DNA of 15,420 nt from CAYXEN01 sp964464035. GTDB lineage: Bacteria > Krumholzibacteriota > Krumholzibacteriia > WVZY01. A program made the translations under genes and the position numbers. The notes under the pieces were generated by a model. It was not told the origin of the DNA. It did no database searches and was given only the letters and a program-made list of their open reading frames with translations. The stretch covers positions 1 to 15,420 of the forward strand of contig CAYXEN010000067.1 in assembly GCA_964464035.1 (NCBI GenBank), written 5' to 3'. This document shows positions 1 through 6,257 of the stretch, piece after piece; position 1 is the stretch's first letter, and each line of letters opens with the position of its first letter.

Positions 1-200
1 GCAAGACCAAGGCCAAGCGCAAGACCAAGGCCAAGCGCAAGACCAAGGCCAAGCGCAAGACCAAGGCCAAGCGTAAAACCAAGGCCAAGCGTAAAACCAA
101 GGCCAAGCGCAAGACCAAGGCCAAGCGTAAGACCAAGGCCAAAGCCAAGCGTAAAACCAAGGCCAAAGCCAAGCGCAAAGTAAGACGCAAGAAGAAATAA
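1..200 (+). CDS. C-terminal Lys/Arg-rich repeat tail of a basic protein (5' end outside window)
   Basis: The gene is cut by the window edge. The readable frame begins with a split Arg codon at 1-2, continues with AAG at 3, and stops at TAA 198-200. It encodes tandem KTKAKR hexapeptides (18-nt unit), two longer KTKAKAKR units, and ends KVRRKKK. The frame choice is supported by the repeat variation: CGC/CGT and AAG/AAA are all silent third-position changes in this frame. There are no hydrophobic or acidic residues. Such tails are known from histone-H1-like and AlgP-like bacterial proteins and from basic extensions of DNA- or RNA-binding proteins. I infer nucleic-acid or polyanion binding. The N-terminal domain, and so the real identity, is not visible. 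A strong terminator follows 50 nt downstream. Confidence 0.75.
   Translation, partial: KTKAKRKTKAKRKTKAKRKTKAKRKTKAKRKTKAKRKTKAKRKTKAKAKRKTKAKAKRKVRRKKK
3..182 (+). repeat. 18-nt tandem repeat inside the coding tail
   Basis: The unit AAGACCAAGGCCAAGCGC is repeated head to tail. Later copies carry CGT or AAA variants, and two copies are extended by an inserted AAAGCC (Lys-Ala). The exact periodicity and purely silent differences point to a coding microsatellite that can expand or shrink by slippage without breaking the frame. There are no spacers, so it is not CRISPR. Confidence 0.9.
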
Positions 201-250
201 GACGGCTTTGCCCGGCACGGATGCTGGGAACTTGGATCGTAGAGTTACAC

Positions 251-281
251 AAAAAGGAAGAGGAACCACCTCTTCCTTTTT
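251..281 (+). terminator. Rho-independent terminator after the Lys-rich gene
   Basis: A perfect 13-bp stem (251-263 AAAAAGGAAGAGG with 269-281 CCTCTTCCTTTTT) encloses the 5-nt loop AACCA. The A-run at the 5' foot and T-run at the 3' foot make it potentially bidirectional. It separates the lysine-rich gene from the polyamine operon promoter at 309. Confidence 0.85.
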
Positions 282-308
282 GCTTTTCCCTCCGGGCGCC
301 TTTGTTTC

Positions 309-337
309 TTGACATTCGGATTCCCTTCTCATATATC
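309..337 (+). promoter_or_regulatory. Sigma70-type promoter for the polyamine operon
   Basis: A consensus -35 TTGACA (309-314) is followed after a 17-nt spacer by TATATC (332-337), which matches four of six -10 positions. It sits directly after a terminator and upstream of a three-gene operon on the same strand, and would give a leader of about 120 nt. Confidence 0.65.
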
Positions 338-349
338 TAACCCGCGGCT

Positions 350-432
350 CGGCCCGGGCATCCGGACCCGGCCGTACCTCGCCCGATGAATCGGCGGGCG
401 GCGGATCTCCCGCACGCGGCACTCCGTGCGGG
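350..432 (+). promoter_or_regulatory. GC-rich leader with three potential hairpins
   Basis: Between the promoter and the ribosome-binding site are three small inverted repeats: 350-374 (CCGGG/CCCGG plus CGG/CCG with one bulged C), 383-394 (CCGA/TCGG, loop TGAA), and 409-432 (perfect 8-bp CCCGCACG/CGTGCGGG, loop of 8). The last ends 22 nt before the GGAGG at 455-459. I match it to no known riboswitch. In such GC-rich sequence some short stems are expected by chance. Confidence 0.3.
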
Positions 433-465
433 GTCGAACCCTTTCCAGTGACCTGGAGGTCGTCG

Positions 466-1011
466 ATGAGTTTCGTACCTTCAAAGATCTTCCTGACCAG
501 GGGGATGGGAAGGCACAGAGAAAAGCTGGCCAGTTTCGAGCTCGCGCTGCGAAGCGCGGGTATCGCGTCGTTCAACCTGGTCACCGTATCGAGCATTTTC
601 CCCCCCAATTGCAAGCTGATTCCGCGATCGCGGGGCCTGGCCTCCCTGGGCCACGGGGAGATCGTGTATTGTGTGCTCAGCCGCAATGCGACCGACGAGC
701 CGAACAGGTTGATAGGGAGTTCGATCGGGGTCGCGATACCCAAGGATCCCAAACGCTACGGCTACCTGTCGGAGCATCATAGTTTCGGCATGAACGAAAG
801 AACGGCCGGGGACTACGCGGAAGACCTCGCCGCTTCCATGCTCGCCTCGACTCTCGGCCTGGACATCAACCTCGACCAGGCATGGGACGAGCGCAAGGAG
901 CACTGGAAGATCGCGGGCCACATAGTCAAGACGACCAACATCACGCAAACCGCCGTGGGCAAGGAGAAGCTGTGGACGACGGTGATTGCGGCGGCCGTCT
1001 TCGCGGGTTGA
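466..1011 (+). CDS. pdaD: Pyruvoyl-dependent arginine decarboxylase
   Basis: This 181-residue protein matches the small self-processing arginine decarboxylase family (about 150-190 residues) known from methanogens, chlamydiae and other bacteria. The proenzyme is cut at a Ser-Ser bond, and the second Ser becomes the pyruvoyl cofactor. Here the site is S42-S43 in VSSIFPPNCKLI. Other family marks are the GHGEIVYCVLSR strand (62-73), the YGYLSEHHSFG segment (98-108) and the C-terminal TTNITQTAVGKEKLWTTV. The reaction is arginine to agmatine plus CO2, in the cytosol. A GTG at 448 is in frame, but the GGAGG at 455-459 sits 6 nt before ATG 466, so I use 466. It is the first gene of the operon, and the agmatinase starts 17 nt later. 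The symbol follows archaeal usage. Confidence 0.93.
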   Translation: MSFVPSKIFLTRGMGRHREKLASFELALRSAGIASFNLVTVSSIFPPNCKLIPRSRGLASLGHGEIVYCVLSRNATDEPNRLIGSSIGVAIPKDPKRYGYLSEHHSFGMNERTAGDYAEDLAASMLASTLGLDINLDQAWDERKEHWKIAGHIVKTTNITQTAVGKEKLWTTVIAAAVFAG

Positions 1012-1028
1012 CCGGCGCCGGAGGATGA

Positions 1029-1877
1029 ATGCAAGGTGAAGGCAGAGATTTCCTGGGAGTGAAACTCCTCGGACGGGAGACGCCGGCCGCCGAGTGCGGC
1101 TACATATTGTCGCTCATACCTTACGAAGAGACCACGACTTACAAGCGCGGAACGGCCGGGGCTCCCGAGGCGATCGTCGAAGCCTCCCACCACATCGAGC
1201 TCTTCGACGAGGCCCTCGGGCTGGACGCTTCACGCCGCGGCATCGCTACGCTTCGTCCGATGATCGATTCGCTCGATTCGATAAAAAAGCACGCCGCCGC
1301 CATGAAACGCGAGTACCCGCGTTCTCTCCACGGTTTCATAGGGGGCGAGCATTCGATAACGCCAGCGCTGATCGATGGCCTTTGCGATGGCGAAATGGGC
1401 ATAGTATGGATAGACGCTCATTCGGATCTTCGCGCGGAATACATGGGCAGGCCCGACAACCACGCCTGCGCCGCGCACAACTGCCTCGAGTTCGGTCCCA
1501 TCGTGCAGGTCGGCGTGAGGAGCCTTGCCGAGGAGGAGCATGAGTTACTCGAAAAGCTGGATTCGGTGGAGAGGTTCAGGGAATGGGGGGCGGAGGCTGA
1601 AAGAGCGATCGACGCGCTTCCCCGGAGAGTCTACCTCAGTTTCGACGTGGACGGAATCGATCCGGCGTTGATGCGCGCCGTGGGCACTCCCGAGCCCGGG
1701 GGATTGAGTTGGAAAGACGCGGTCGGGATAGTCGAGTACGTCTGCGCTGCGAAAGAGTTACTCGGTTTCGACGTGGTCGAGCTCTGCCCCGCGCCGGGCG
1801 ACGTCACGAGTGATTTCACGGCCGCGCGACTTGTGTACAAGATCATGAGCCTGCACGCATCTTGTGCCCGGGGTTGA
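1029..1877 (+). CDS. speB: Agmatinase (ureohydrolase family)
   Basis: This 282-residue arginase/agmatinase-fold enzyme hydrolyses agmatine to putrescine and urea using two Mn ions. The metal ligands expected for the family are all visible: H108 in GGEHS, D129/H131/D133 in DAHSD, and D206/D208 in SFDVDGIDP. The final GFDVVELCPAPGD (247-258) is also typical. ATG 1029 follows GGAGG by only 4 nt. The ATG at 1025 runs into a stop after four codons, so 1029 is preferred, although a GTG a few codons later is possible. It lies between the arginine decarboxylase (17-nt gap) and the deoxyhypusine-synthase-like gene (43-nt gap). That position argues for agmatine rather than arginine as substrate. Confidence 0.93.
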   Translation: MQGEGRDFLGVKLLGRETPAAECGYILSLIPYEETTTYKRGTAGAPEAIVEASHHIELFDEALGLDASRRGIATLRPMIDSLDSIKKHAAAMKREYPRSLHGFIGGEHSITPALIDGLCDGEMGIVWIDAHSDLRAEYMGRPDNHACAAHNCLEFGPIVQVGVRSLAEEEHELLEKLDSVERFREWGAEAERAIDALPRRVYLSFDVDGIDPALMRAVGTPEPGGLSWKDAVGIVEYVCAAKELLGFDVVELCPAPGDVTSDFTAARLVYKIMSLHASCARG

Positions 1878-1905
1878 TTCCACCTCGAACCGGCGATAAG
1901 CAGAA

Positions 1906-1911
1906 AAGGAG
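1906..1911 (+). promoter_or_regulatory. Ribosome binding site of the deoxyhypusine-synthase-like gene
   Basis: AAGGAG lies 9 nt before ATG 1921. This supports the start and independent translation within the operon. Confidence 0.7.
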
Positions 1912-1920
1912 AAGATCGAG

Positions 1921-2895
1921 ATGAGAGAGAAGTTTCTCCATACGCCGACGGTACCCATCGAGATAGAGCCGGGGATGACCACCTCCGAGCTTCTCGCAAG
2001 GATGGAAAGGATATCCTTCCAGGGCCGCCAGCTCGCCCGGGCGGCGGCGGTCTGGGAAGCGGGTCTCAGGGCGGGAGCCTACGTCATGATGGGGCTCGCG
2101 GGGGCGATGGTCCCGGCCGGCATGCGGCGCCTTGTGGCCATGCTCATCGAGCGCGGATATATAGACTGCCTGGTTTCGACCGGGGCGAACCTCTTTCACG
2201 ATCTCTACGAGACGCTGGGACATCATCACTACATGGGCTCGCCCGAGGTGGACGACAACGAGCTCTTCGAAGAGGGCGTGGACAGGGTATACGACACTTA
2301 CGCGGACGAGAGGGAATTCGAGCGGCTCGATCGCTGGCTGGGCGAATGGGCGTCCGCCAGGCTCGAGAAGCGCCCCTATACCACGCGAGAATTCCTCTTC
2401 GAGCTAGGCAAGGACGTGGACGCCGAAACCGGCGGAAATGTGGACGGCATCCTCGCCGCAGCCGCCAGGAGGAACATACCCGTCTATTGCCCCGCGATAG
2501 CCGATTCGTCCATCGGCATCGGCCTCGCTTCGGCCGAGGAAAGCATCGTCTTCGACGTGGTCGAGGACGTCCGCGAAACGGCCAGGCTGGCGGCCGGCAG
2601 GGAGACGATGGTCATCTACTGCGGCGGGGGCACGCCCAAGAATTTCATCCAGCAGACCGAGGTCACGGCGAAACACATAGCCGAAGAAGCGAAGGGACAC
2701 AAGTACGCAATCCAATTCATAACCGATGCCCCTCACTGGGGAGGGCTCAGCGGCTGCACGTTCGAGGAGGCGGTGAGCTGGGGAAAGATAGACCCCGAAG
2801 GCGAGAAAGTGTCCGTCTTCTGCGACGCGACGATAGCCCTTCCGATCGTCGTCTCCGCCCTGGTCACCCGCATGACGGACCGGCGGGGAAAATAA
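1921..2895 (+). CDS. speY: Deoxyhypusine-synthase-like enzyme, probable homospermidine synthase (SpeY type)
   Basis: The 324-residue protein has the deoxyhypusine synthase fold. It carries an NAD-binding STGANLFHDLYETLG segment (86-100), a CPAIADSSIGIG segment, GGGTPKNFIQQ, and the catalytic-lysine motif EAVSWGKI with the Lys at residue 289. In archaea and eukaryotes this family moves the aminobutyl group of spermidine to a lysine of IF5A. Bacteria lack that substrate. A cyanobacterial homologue (SpeY) has been shown to make homospermidine from putrescine. The direct linkage to arginine decarboxylase and agmatinase here fits a putrescine-consuming synthase, so I infer homospermidine synthesis, with spermidine-type products as an alternative. 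The symbol rests on this analogy. Confidence 0.85.
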   Translation: MREKFLHTPTVPIEIEPGMTTSELLARMERISFQGRQLARAAAVWEAGLRAGAYVMMGLAGAMVPAGMRRLVAMLIERGYIDCLVSTGANLFHDLYETLGHHHYMGSPEVDDNELFEEGVDRVYDTYADEREFERLDRWLGEWASARLEKRPYTTREFLFELGKDVDAETGGNVDGILAAAARRNIPVYCPAIADSSIGIGLASAEESIVFDVVEDVRETARLAAGRETMVIYCGGGTPKNFIQQTEVTAKHIAEEAKGHKYAIQFITDAPHWGGLSGCTFEEAVSWGKIDPEGEKVSVFCDATIALPIVVSALVTRMTDRRGK

Positions 2896-2933
2896 CGGTA
2901 AAGCCTCCGGTGAACCCGCCGAAACTATAACCG

Positions 2934-4004
2934 GTGAAAAACACGTACGGAAACCTGCACAGGGGCTGCTTGCGGGCCGGCCTGGCGCTTCTCGTAGCGT
3001 CGGCCGTGGTGACGGCCGTAACGAACGTTTCGCGAGCCCAAAGCAATATTCTTCCCGGAGGGACCTTGGAAGACTATGGAACGCAGAAGAACGGGGGCAA
3101 CAAAGCTGCATCCAACGTGCACGACGCCTCCACTTCGACCAAGTGGGAATCCGCCAATCCCATGAGCAGCGAGTATTTCATATTCTCATTCGCCGGCGAG
3201 GCGACGTACGCCTTCTCGAGTCTCAATCTCTACAACTTGAACAACAATACGGCTGTCAAGTACTTCCAGATGTTCTATTCATCCACCGCCTCGGCCAAGA
3301 CCGACCCGGATGATTCTTCCTGGCAGGCGATCCCTCCTTCGGGGAGCTTCGTAAATGACAAGTTCGACCTCATAAACATAAGGCTGGGTGCGACGCTGGA
3401 GAGCTACGGATCCCAGAAGGACGCTGATCACGCGGCGGAGCTCGCCGCGGACGGATCCGCCAAGACTGCCTGGGAGAGCGAGAAGAACAGCACAAACGAC
3501 TACTTCATCTTCTCCTTTCCGGGCGAGAACCTCGAGCAGCCGGACAGCTTCGTCCTCTACAACGACAAGGACAAGGGGGTGAAGAAGTTCGAGCTCTACT
3601 ATTCGACCGATCCGGCGGTCAAGAGCGATCCGAACCACGCCTCGTGGGTCCAGATAGGCGGCACTTACAGTGCGGCGAAGACGAAGAACGCACAGTCGTA
3701 CGCCTTTTCGGCCGTATCCGCCAAGTATTTTCTTTTCAAGATCACCGACCAATACAAGAGCAACAAGGTGAAGCTCATGGAGCTCGAGCTCTACGGCACC
3801 AGGACCCTCGGGGACGGCAACGTGTGGAAGGCGGCGAAGGGCACCTCCGTCCAGTCTTTCAGTTTCACGCAGGTGTCCGGAAAGTATTTCCTCTTTAAGA
3901 TAGGGGGGAACTACGGAGACAATAAGGCTTCACTATACGAGTTGGAGTTGATGGGAAGTCCGGGCGGAAAAAGTCTAATTCGATGGCGGGAGATTATCCA
4001 CTGA
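2934..4004 (+). CDS. Secreted protein with discoidin (F5/8 type C)-like domains
   Basis: The protein has 356 residues. It starts at GTG 2934, because an in-frame stop lies at 2928-2930 and no ATG occurs before residue 77. No strong SD is visible. Residues 1-36 look like a Sec signal peptide: basic start, hydrophobic 16-31, and a likely cut after SRA. The rest consists of beta-rich galactose-binding-like segments. GGTLEDYGTQ (42-51) recurs as GATLESYGSQ (152-161), each followed by a W-E-S motif and YFIFSF. The C-terminal half-motif SAKYFLFKI...ELELYG (262-288) recurs as SGKYFLFKI...ELELMG (315-341). The order N1-N2-C2-C1 suggests one domain nested in another. A carbohydrate- or surface-binding role is inferred. 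It lies 38 nt after the polyamine operon, with no terminator seen between. Confidence 0.7.
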   Translation: MKNTYGNLHRGCLRAGLALLVASAVVTAVTNVSRAQSNILPGGTLEDYGTQKNGGNKAASNVHDASTSTKWESANPMSSEYFIFSFAGEATYAFSSLNLYNLNNNTAVKYFQMFYSSTASAKTDPDDSSWQAIPPSGSFVNDKFDLINIRLGATLESYGSQKDADHAAELAADGSAKTAWESEKNSTNDYFIFSFPGENLEQPDSFVLYNDKDKGVKKFELYYSTDPAVKSDPNHASWVQIGGTYSAAKTKNAQSYAFSAVSAKYFLFKITDQYKSNKVKLMELELYGTRTLGDGNVWKAAKGTSVQSFSFTQVSGKYFLFKIGGNYGDNKASLYELELMGSPGGKSLIRWREIIH

Positions 4005-4046
4005 CTCGCTCCCCTCTCCCGTTATGGCCGCCCGGCTTCCCGTCGA

Positions 4047-4379
4047 TCAGCGTTTCCTCAGGATCATGTAGAGGCCGATGATCATCATAACGATGGGAAA
4101 GAACTTGTTGTCGAAGAAGCCGACCGTGTACATGAGCCATACGAAGCCCACTATGAGAAGCAGAAAGCCCACCGTAGGGTAGTTGAACAGGTTCTTGTAC
4201 TTGTCGGATATGCCGACCGATCCCCTAAGGTTCTCCTTGCTCTCCTCGAAGGCTTCTTCCATCCTCTTTATGGTCTCGGATACGGCCTTCGAGAACTTCT
4301 CTCCCGCTTTGTCCAGTTGCTCTTCGAACTTCTTGCGTGCCTTGTGTTCCTCTTCGTTCTTGAGATCCTTTTCTTCCAT
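4047..4379 (-). CDS. Small membrane protein: charged coiled-coil head, two transmembrane helices
   Basis: I do not recognise this 110-residue family. Residues 1-58 are highly charged with heptad-like spacing (FEEQLDKAGEKFSKAV, IKRMEEAFEESKENL), suggesting an amphipathic or coiled-coil cytosolic helix. Two hydrophobic stretches follow (about 69-87 and 93-107), and the protein ends LRKR, which would hold both ends inside. A GGAGAGG-type SD sits just before the ATG at 4379. It lies 95 nt downstream of the MFS transporter on the same strand, so the two may be co-transcribed. Its 3' end faces the secreted discoidin protein across 42 nt. Function is unknown. A membrane-associated structural or stress role is only a guess. 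Confidence 0.75.
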   Translation of the reverse strand: MEEKDLKNEEEHKARKKFEEQLDKAGEKFSKAVSETIKRMEEAFEESKENLRGSVGISDKYKNLFNYPTVGFLLLIVGFVWLMYTVGFFDNKFFPIVMMIIGLYMILRKR

Positions 4380-4455
4380 GGTTCACCTCTCCTTCGATTA
4401 CGACGCATCCTTTATATCACTCATGCGAGCGCCGAGTTCCCATACAGGATAGAAC

Positions 4456-4475
4456 ATCGACGATCCGCGGTCGAT
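4456..4475 (-). other. Small inverted repeat between the MFS gene and the small membrane protein gene
   Basis: ATCGAC (4456-4461) pairs with GTCGAT (4470-4475) around an 8-nt loop, just past the MFS stop codon. No U-run follows on the minus strand, so it is not a clear terminator. It could act as a weak attenuator or processing site in a two-gene transcript. Confidence 0.2.
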
Positions 4476-5704
4476 CAGTTTTTCAGCGGGCCGGTCTTGC
4501 GGCTGGCGGCGATGAGCACGAGTATGCTCGAGACGAGGAGGAAGGCGACCCCGGCCAGGAAAACGTAGACCGTCTCGAGTGAATACGCCCTTTTCACCAC
4601 GCCGATCAGGTAGACGACGCTGGATCCGATGCCGAAGTTGAGGATGAACTTTACGGCGAAGCCGGTGCTCCGCCACCGCGACGGCGTGAGAGCGGCTATG
4701 AGGCTGTTCTCGAGCGGCTGGCTTCCGAAGTTGAAGAACGCGTAGCCGGCGGCGCAGAGGGCGAGGAGATAATTCGAGGTGAAAGCCATCGCCAGGAGAA
4801 ACGGCAGGCTCAGGGAATGCACCATGAGGTAGCCGAACCGGAGGTCGTAACGGTCCGCTATTTTCCCGCCGAGGAGCTGGCCGAAGATGCCGGTGAGGAG
4901 GATGAGCGATGTGAGGATGGTGGCGGCGAGGGTCTTCGTGCCTTGCAGCGGGATGAAGGAGAGCGAGCCGATGAGGTCGTGGAAGAACGTGGATTTTATC
5001 TCCAGGTACGCCGGCAGGAGCACCATGTTCCCACGGTATGCGATTCCGCCGAGGACGAGTGTGAAGCAGAGGATGACGAAGTACCTGAGGCGCTGCTCCG
5101 CGCTCGAGTTCGTTTTCGAGTCCTCGCGGCGTAGTTTCTCGTTCATACCCAGCGGGCTCAAGACGGCGGCCGCCGCGATACTGGCGGAGCCCAGGATCAC
5201 GAGAGCCCAGCGCCAGGAGAAGAGCCAGGTGAGGACGCCCGTGAAAAGGGGTGCCGAGGCGATGCCCAGGTTGCCGAAGACGCCGTTTATCGCCAGGGCC
5301 CGCCCGCGCTTCTGTATGGTGTGCGAGATCAAGGCGAGGCCCGCGGGATGGTAGACGCTGGCTCCGATGCCCACCATGATGAGGCTTAGCGCCATGCTCC
5401 GGGGAGTGCGCGCGAAACCGGCCGCGACGAGCCCGAGGCCCATCCCGACGAGGCCGAAGATGAGCATCTTGCGTGCTTCCCACCTGTCGACTATGTATCC
5501 TATCGGCAGCGCGCAGAGGCCGTAGAAGAGGTACATGAAGAAGCTGATCTTGACGACTTCCTCGAGGCTCATCCCGAAGGATGCGACCAGGGGCATGGTC
5601 ACGGCGGGGAAGACGAGTATCAGCATGTGGCTCAGGAAGTGGCACGTGCTGCTGAATACGAGTATCCCTTTCTCTTCCTTTGTGAATGTCTCGCGTTGTG
5701 TCAT
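4475..5704 (-). CDS. MFS transporter, 12 transmembrane helices
   Basis: This 409-residue protein has the alternating hydrophobic pattern of a 12-helix major facilitator. The loop 2-3 signature reads GYIVDRWEARKML (69-81). Helix 4 carries VGIGASVYHPAGLALIS (111-127), and a similar YHP segment occurs in fosmidomycin-resistance-like carriers; that subfamily placement is tentative. The open frame extends upstream to 5938, but that part is low-complexity and runs through repeat DNA. ATG 5704 begins MTQRETFTKEEKG, with GAGG 7 nt upstream on the minus strand, so I use it. Substrate unknown. Its upstream flank contains a copy of the repeat box (5744-5759), about 40 nt before the start codon. Confidence 0.85.
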   Translation of the reverse strand: MTQRETFTKEEKGILVFSSTCHFLSHMLILVFPAVTMPLVASFGMSLEEVVKISFFMYLFYGLCALPIGYIVDRWEARKMLIFGLVGMGLGLVAAGFARTPRSMALSLIMVGIGASVYHPAGLALISHTIQKRGRALAINGVFGNLGIASAPLFTGVLTWLFSWRWALVILGSASIAAAAVLSPLGMNEKLRREDSKTNSSAEQRLRYFVILCFTLVLGGIAYRGNMVLLPAYLEIKSTFFHDLIGSLSFIPLQGTKTLAATILTSLILLTGIFGQLLGGKIADRYDLRFGYLMVHSLSLPFLLAMAFTSNYLLALCAAGYAFFNFGSQPLENSLIAALTPSRWRSTGFAVKFILNFGIGSSVVYLIGVVKRAYSLETVYVFLAGVAFLLVSSILVLIAASRKTGPLKN

Positions 5705-5743
5705 CTGTCGTCCTCGCGTTGCTTCTACGGTGCCGGCTGCCGG

Positions 5744-5759
5744 GCAGCGGGTGGCGACG
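5744..5759 (+). repeat. Repeat box copy 1 (GCAGCGGGTGGCGACG)
   Basis: These 16 nt are identical to 5888-5903, which lies 144 nt further on. The copy lacks the following ATTCGG, so it is partial. It sits about 40 nt upstream of the MFS start codon, in antisense orientation to that gene. Confidence 0.7.
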
Positions 5760-5857
5760 GCCAGGGCTCCCGCCGCGCGGACCTGAGCGGAGGAGAGCGC
5801 CCCGCACCTCCCCCGCGCCCAAGCCTTGCCCAGCACGCTGGGGTGAGATCGCCGACA

Positions 5858-6050
5858 GGACCCGCGGCACTCCACCTCGAAGCCCAAGCAGCGGGTGGCG
5901 ACGATTCGGGAGCGCCGTGGAAGCGAGTGACATGCCATCTCCTCACCGGCGCCCGCTGCGCTCGGCTAACCGCCTGACGGCGGTGGATCCTCGCTTGCTC
6001 CGCGCCAACGGTTCGTCGATGGCATGTCACTCGCTTCTTGATCTTTGGAG
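5858..6050 (+). repeat. Palindromic repeat element, copy A
   Basis: The element reads CCGCGGCACTC, then the box CAGCGGGTGGCGACGATTCGG (5889-5909), then a palindrome with perfect 20-bp arms at 5920-5939 and 6018-6037 separated by 78 nt, then TGATCTTTGGAG (6039-6050). The loop contains an internal hairpin, ACCGCC/GGCGGT with loop TGAC. The same order occurs on the opposite strand at 15420-15226. Between arm tips (5921-6036 against 15355-15240) the two copies align without gaps, with 10 differences in 116 nt. It is an intergenic REP/BIME-like or hairpin-RNA element. Homology continues beyond both arms, so the arms are not simply transposon ends. Confidence 0.85.
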
Positions 6051-6257
6051 CGAGTACCGGCGGATGGCGGCGATCCAGCTTCCTGCCTGCCTCGATGCGC
6101 TCCGCGGCACTCTTTCACACCACCGGCCGATCCAGGGCCTCTTGCGCCCGGCGTACGATTGTGCTAATGTAGCAGAAAGCACCCTCTTTTTTAATCCATT
6201 TCCTTCCTACTGATCCCTCTGCGAGTTGCGCCGGATGAAGACGTGTGGAGGTGGCTC

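Larger units (their letters stand above)
5705..6257. other. Gene-free, repeat-rich divergent intergenic region
   Basis: No credible gene lies between the divergent MFS and yifB starts. The stretch is a mosaic: repeat boxes at 5744-5759 and 5888-5909, a degenerate one near 6061-6077 (CGGATGGCGGCGATCCAG), the motif CCGCGGCACTC at about 5862 and again near 6103, and the long palindrome at 5920-6037. Open frames crossing it translate the repeats and have no ribosome sites. Both flanking promoters must lie here, but I see no convincing -35/-10 pair. Confidence 0.7.

Noticed and set aside
1..200. CRISPR-like or satellite array
   Set aside because: There are no spacers. The 18-nt units are contiguous, in frame, and vary only at silent positions before a stop codon, so it is a coding repeat.
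4398..5933. 511-residue minus-strand frame overlapping the MFS gene
   Set aside because: Arg/His/Pro-rich translation in another frame of a clear 12-helix transporter; a shadow.
5920..6037. MITE bounded by terminal inverted repeats
   Set aside because: Sequence shared with the second copy continues on both sides of the arms, so the arms are not the ends of an inserted unit. No target-site duplication is visible at them.
5858..6050. tRNA or other standard RNA gene in the palindrome
   Set aside because: No cloverleaf, T-loop or CCA pattern; the long arms enclose a large loop unlike known RNA genes I can recognise.
6142..6170. Promoter TTGCGC-17-TAATGT before yifB
   Set aside because: Only about half of each hexamer matches consensus; too weak to report as a feature.
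5686..6213. Long open frames on both strands across 5686-6213
   Set aside because: They translate the repeat elements and low-complexity GC-rich DNA, and lack ribosome sites. The same peptides reappear wherever the repeat occurs.
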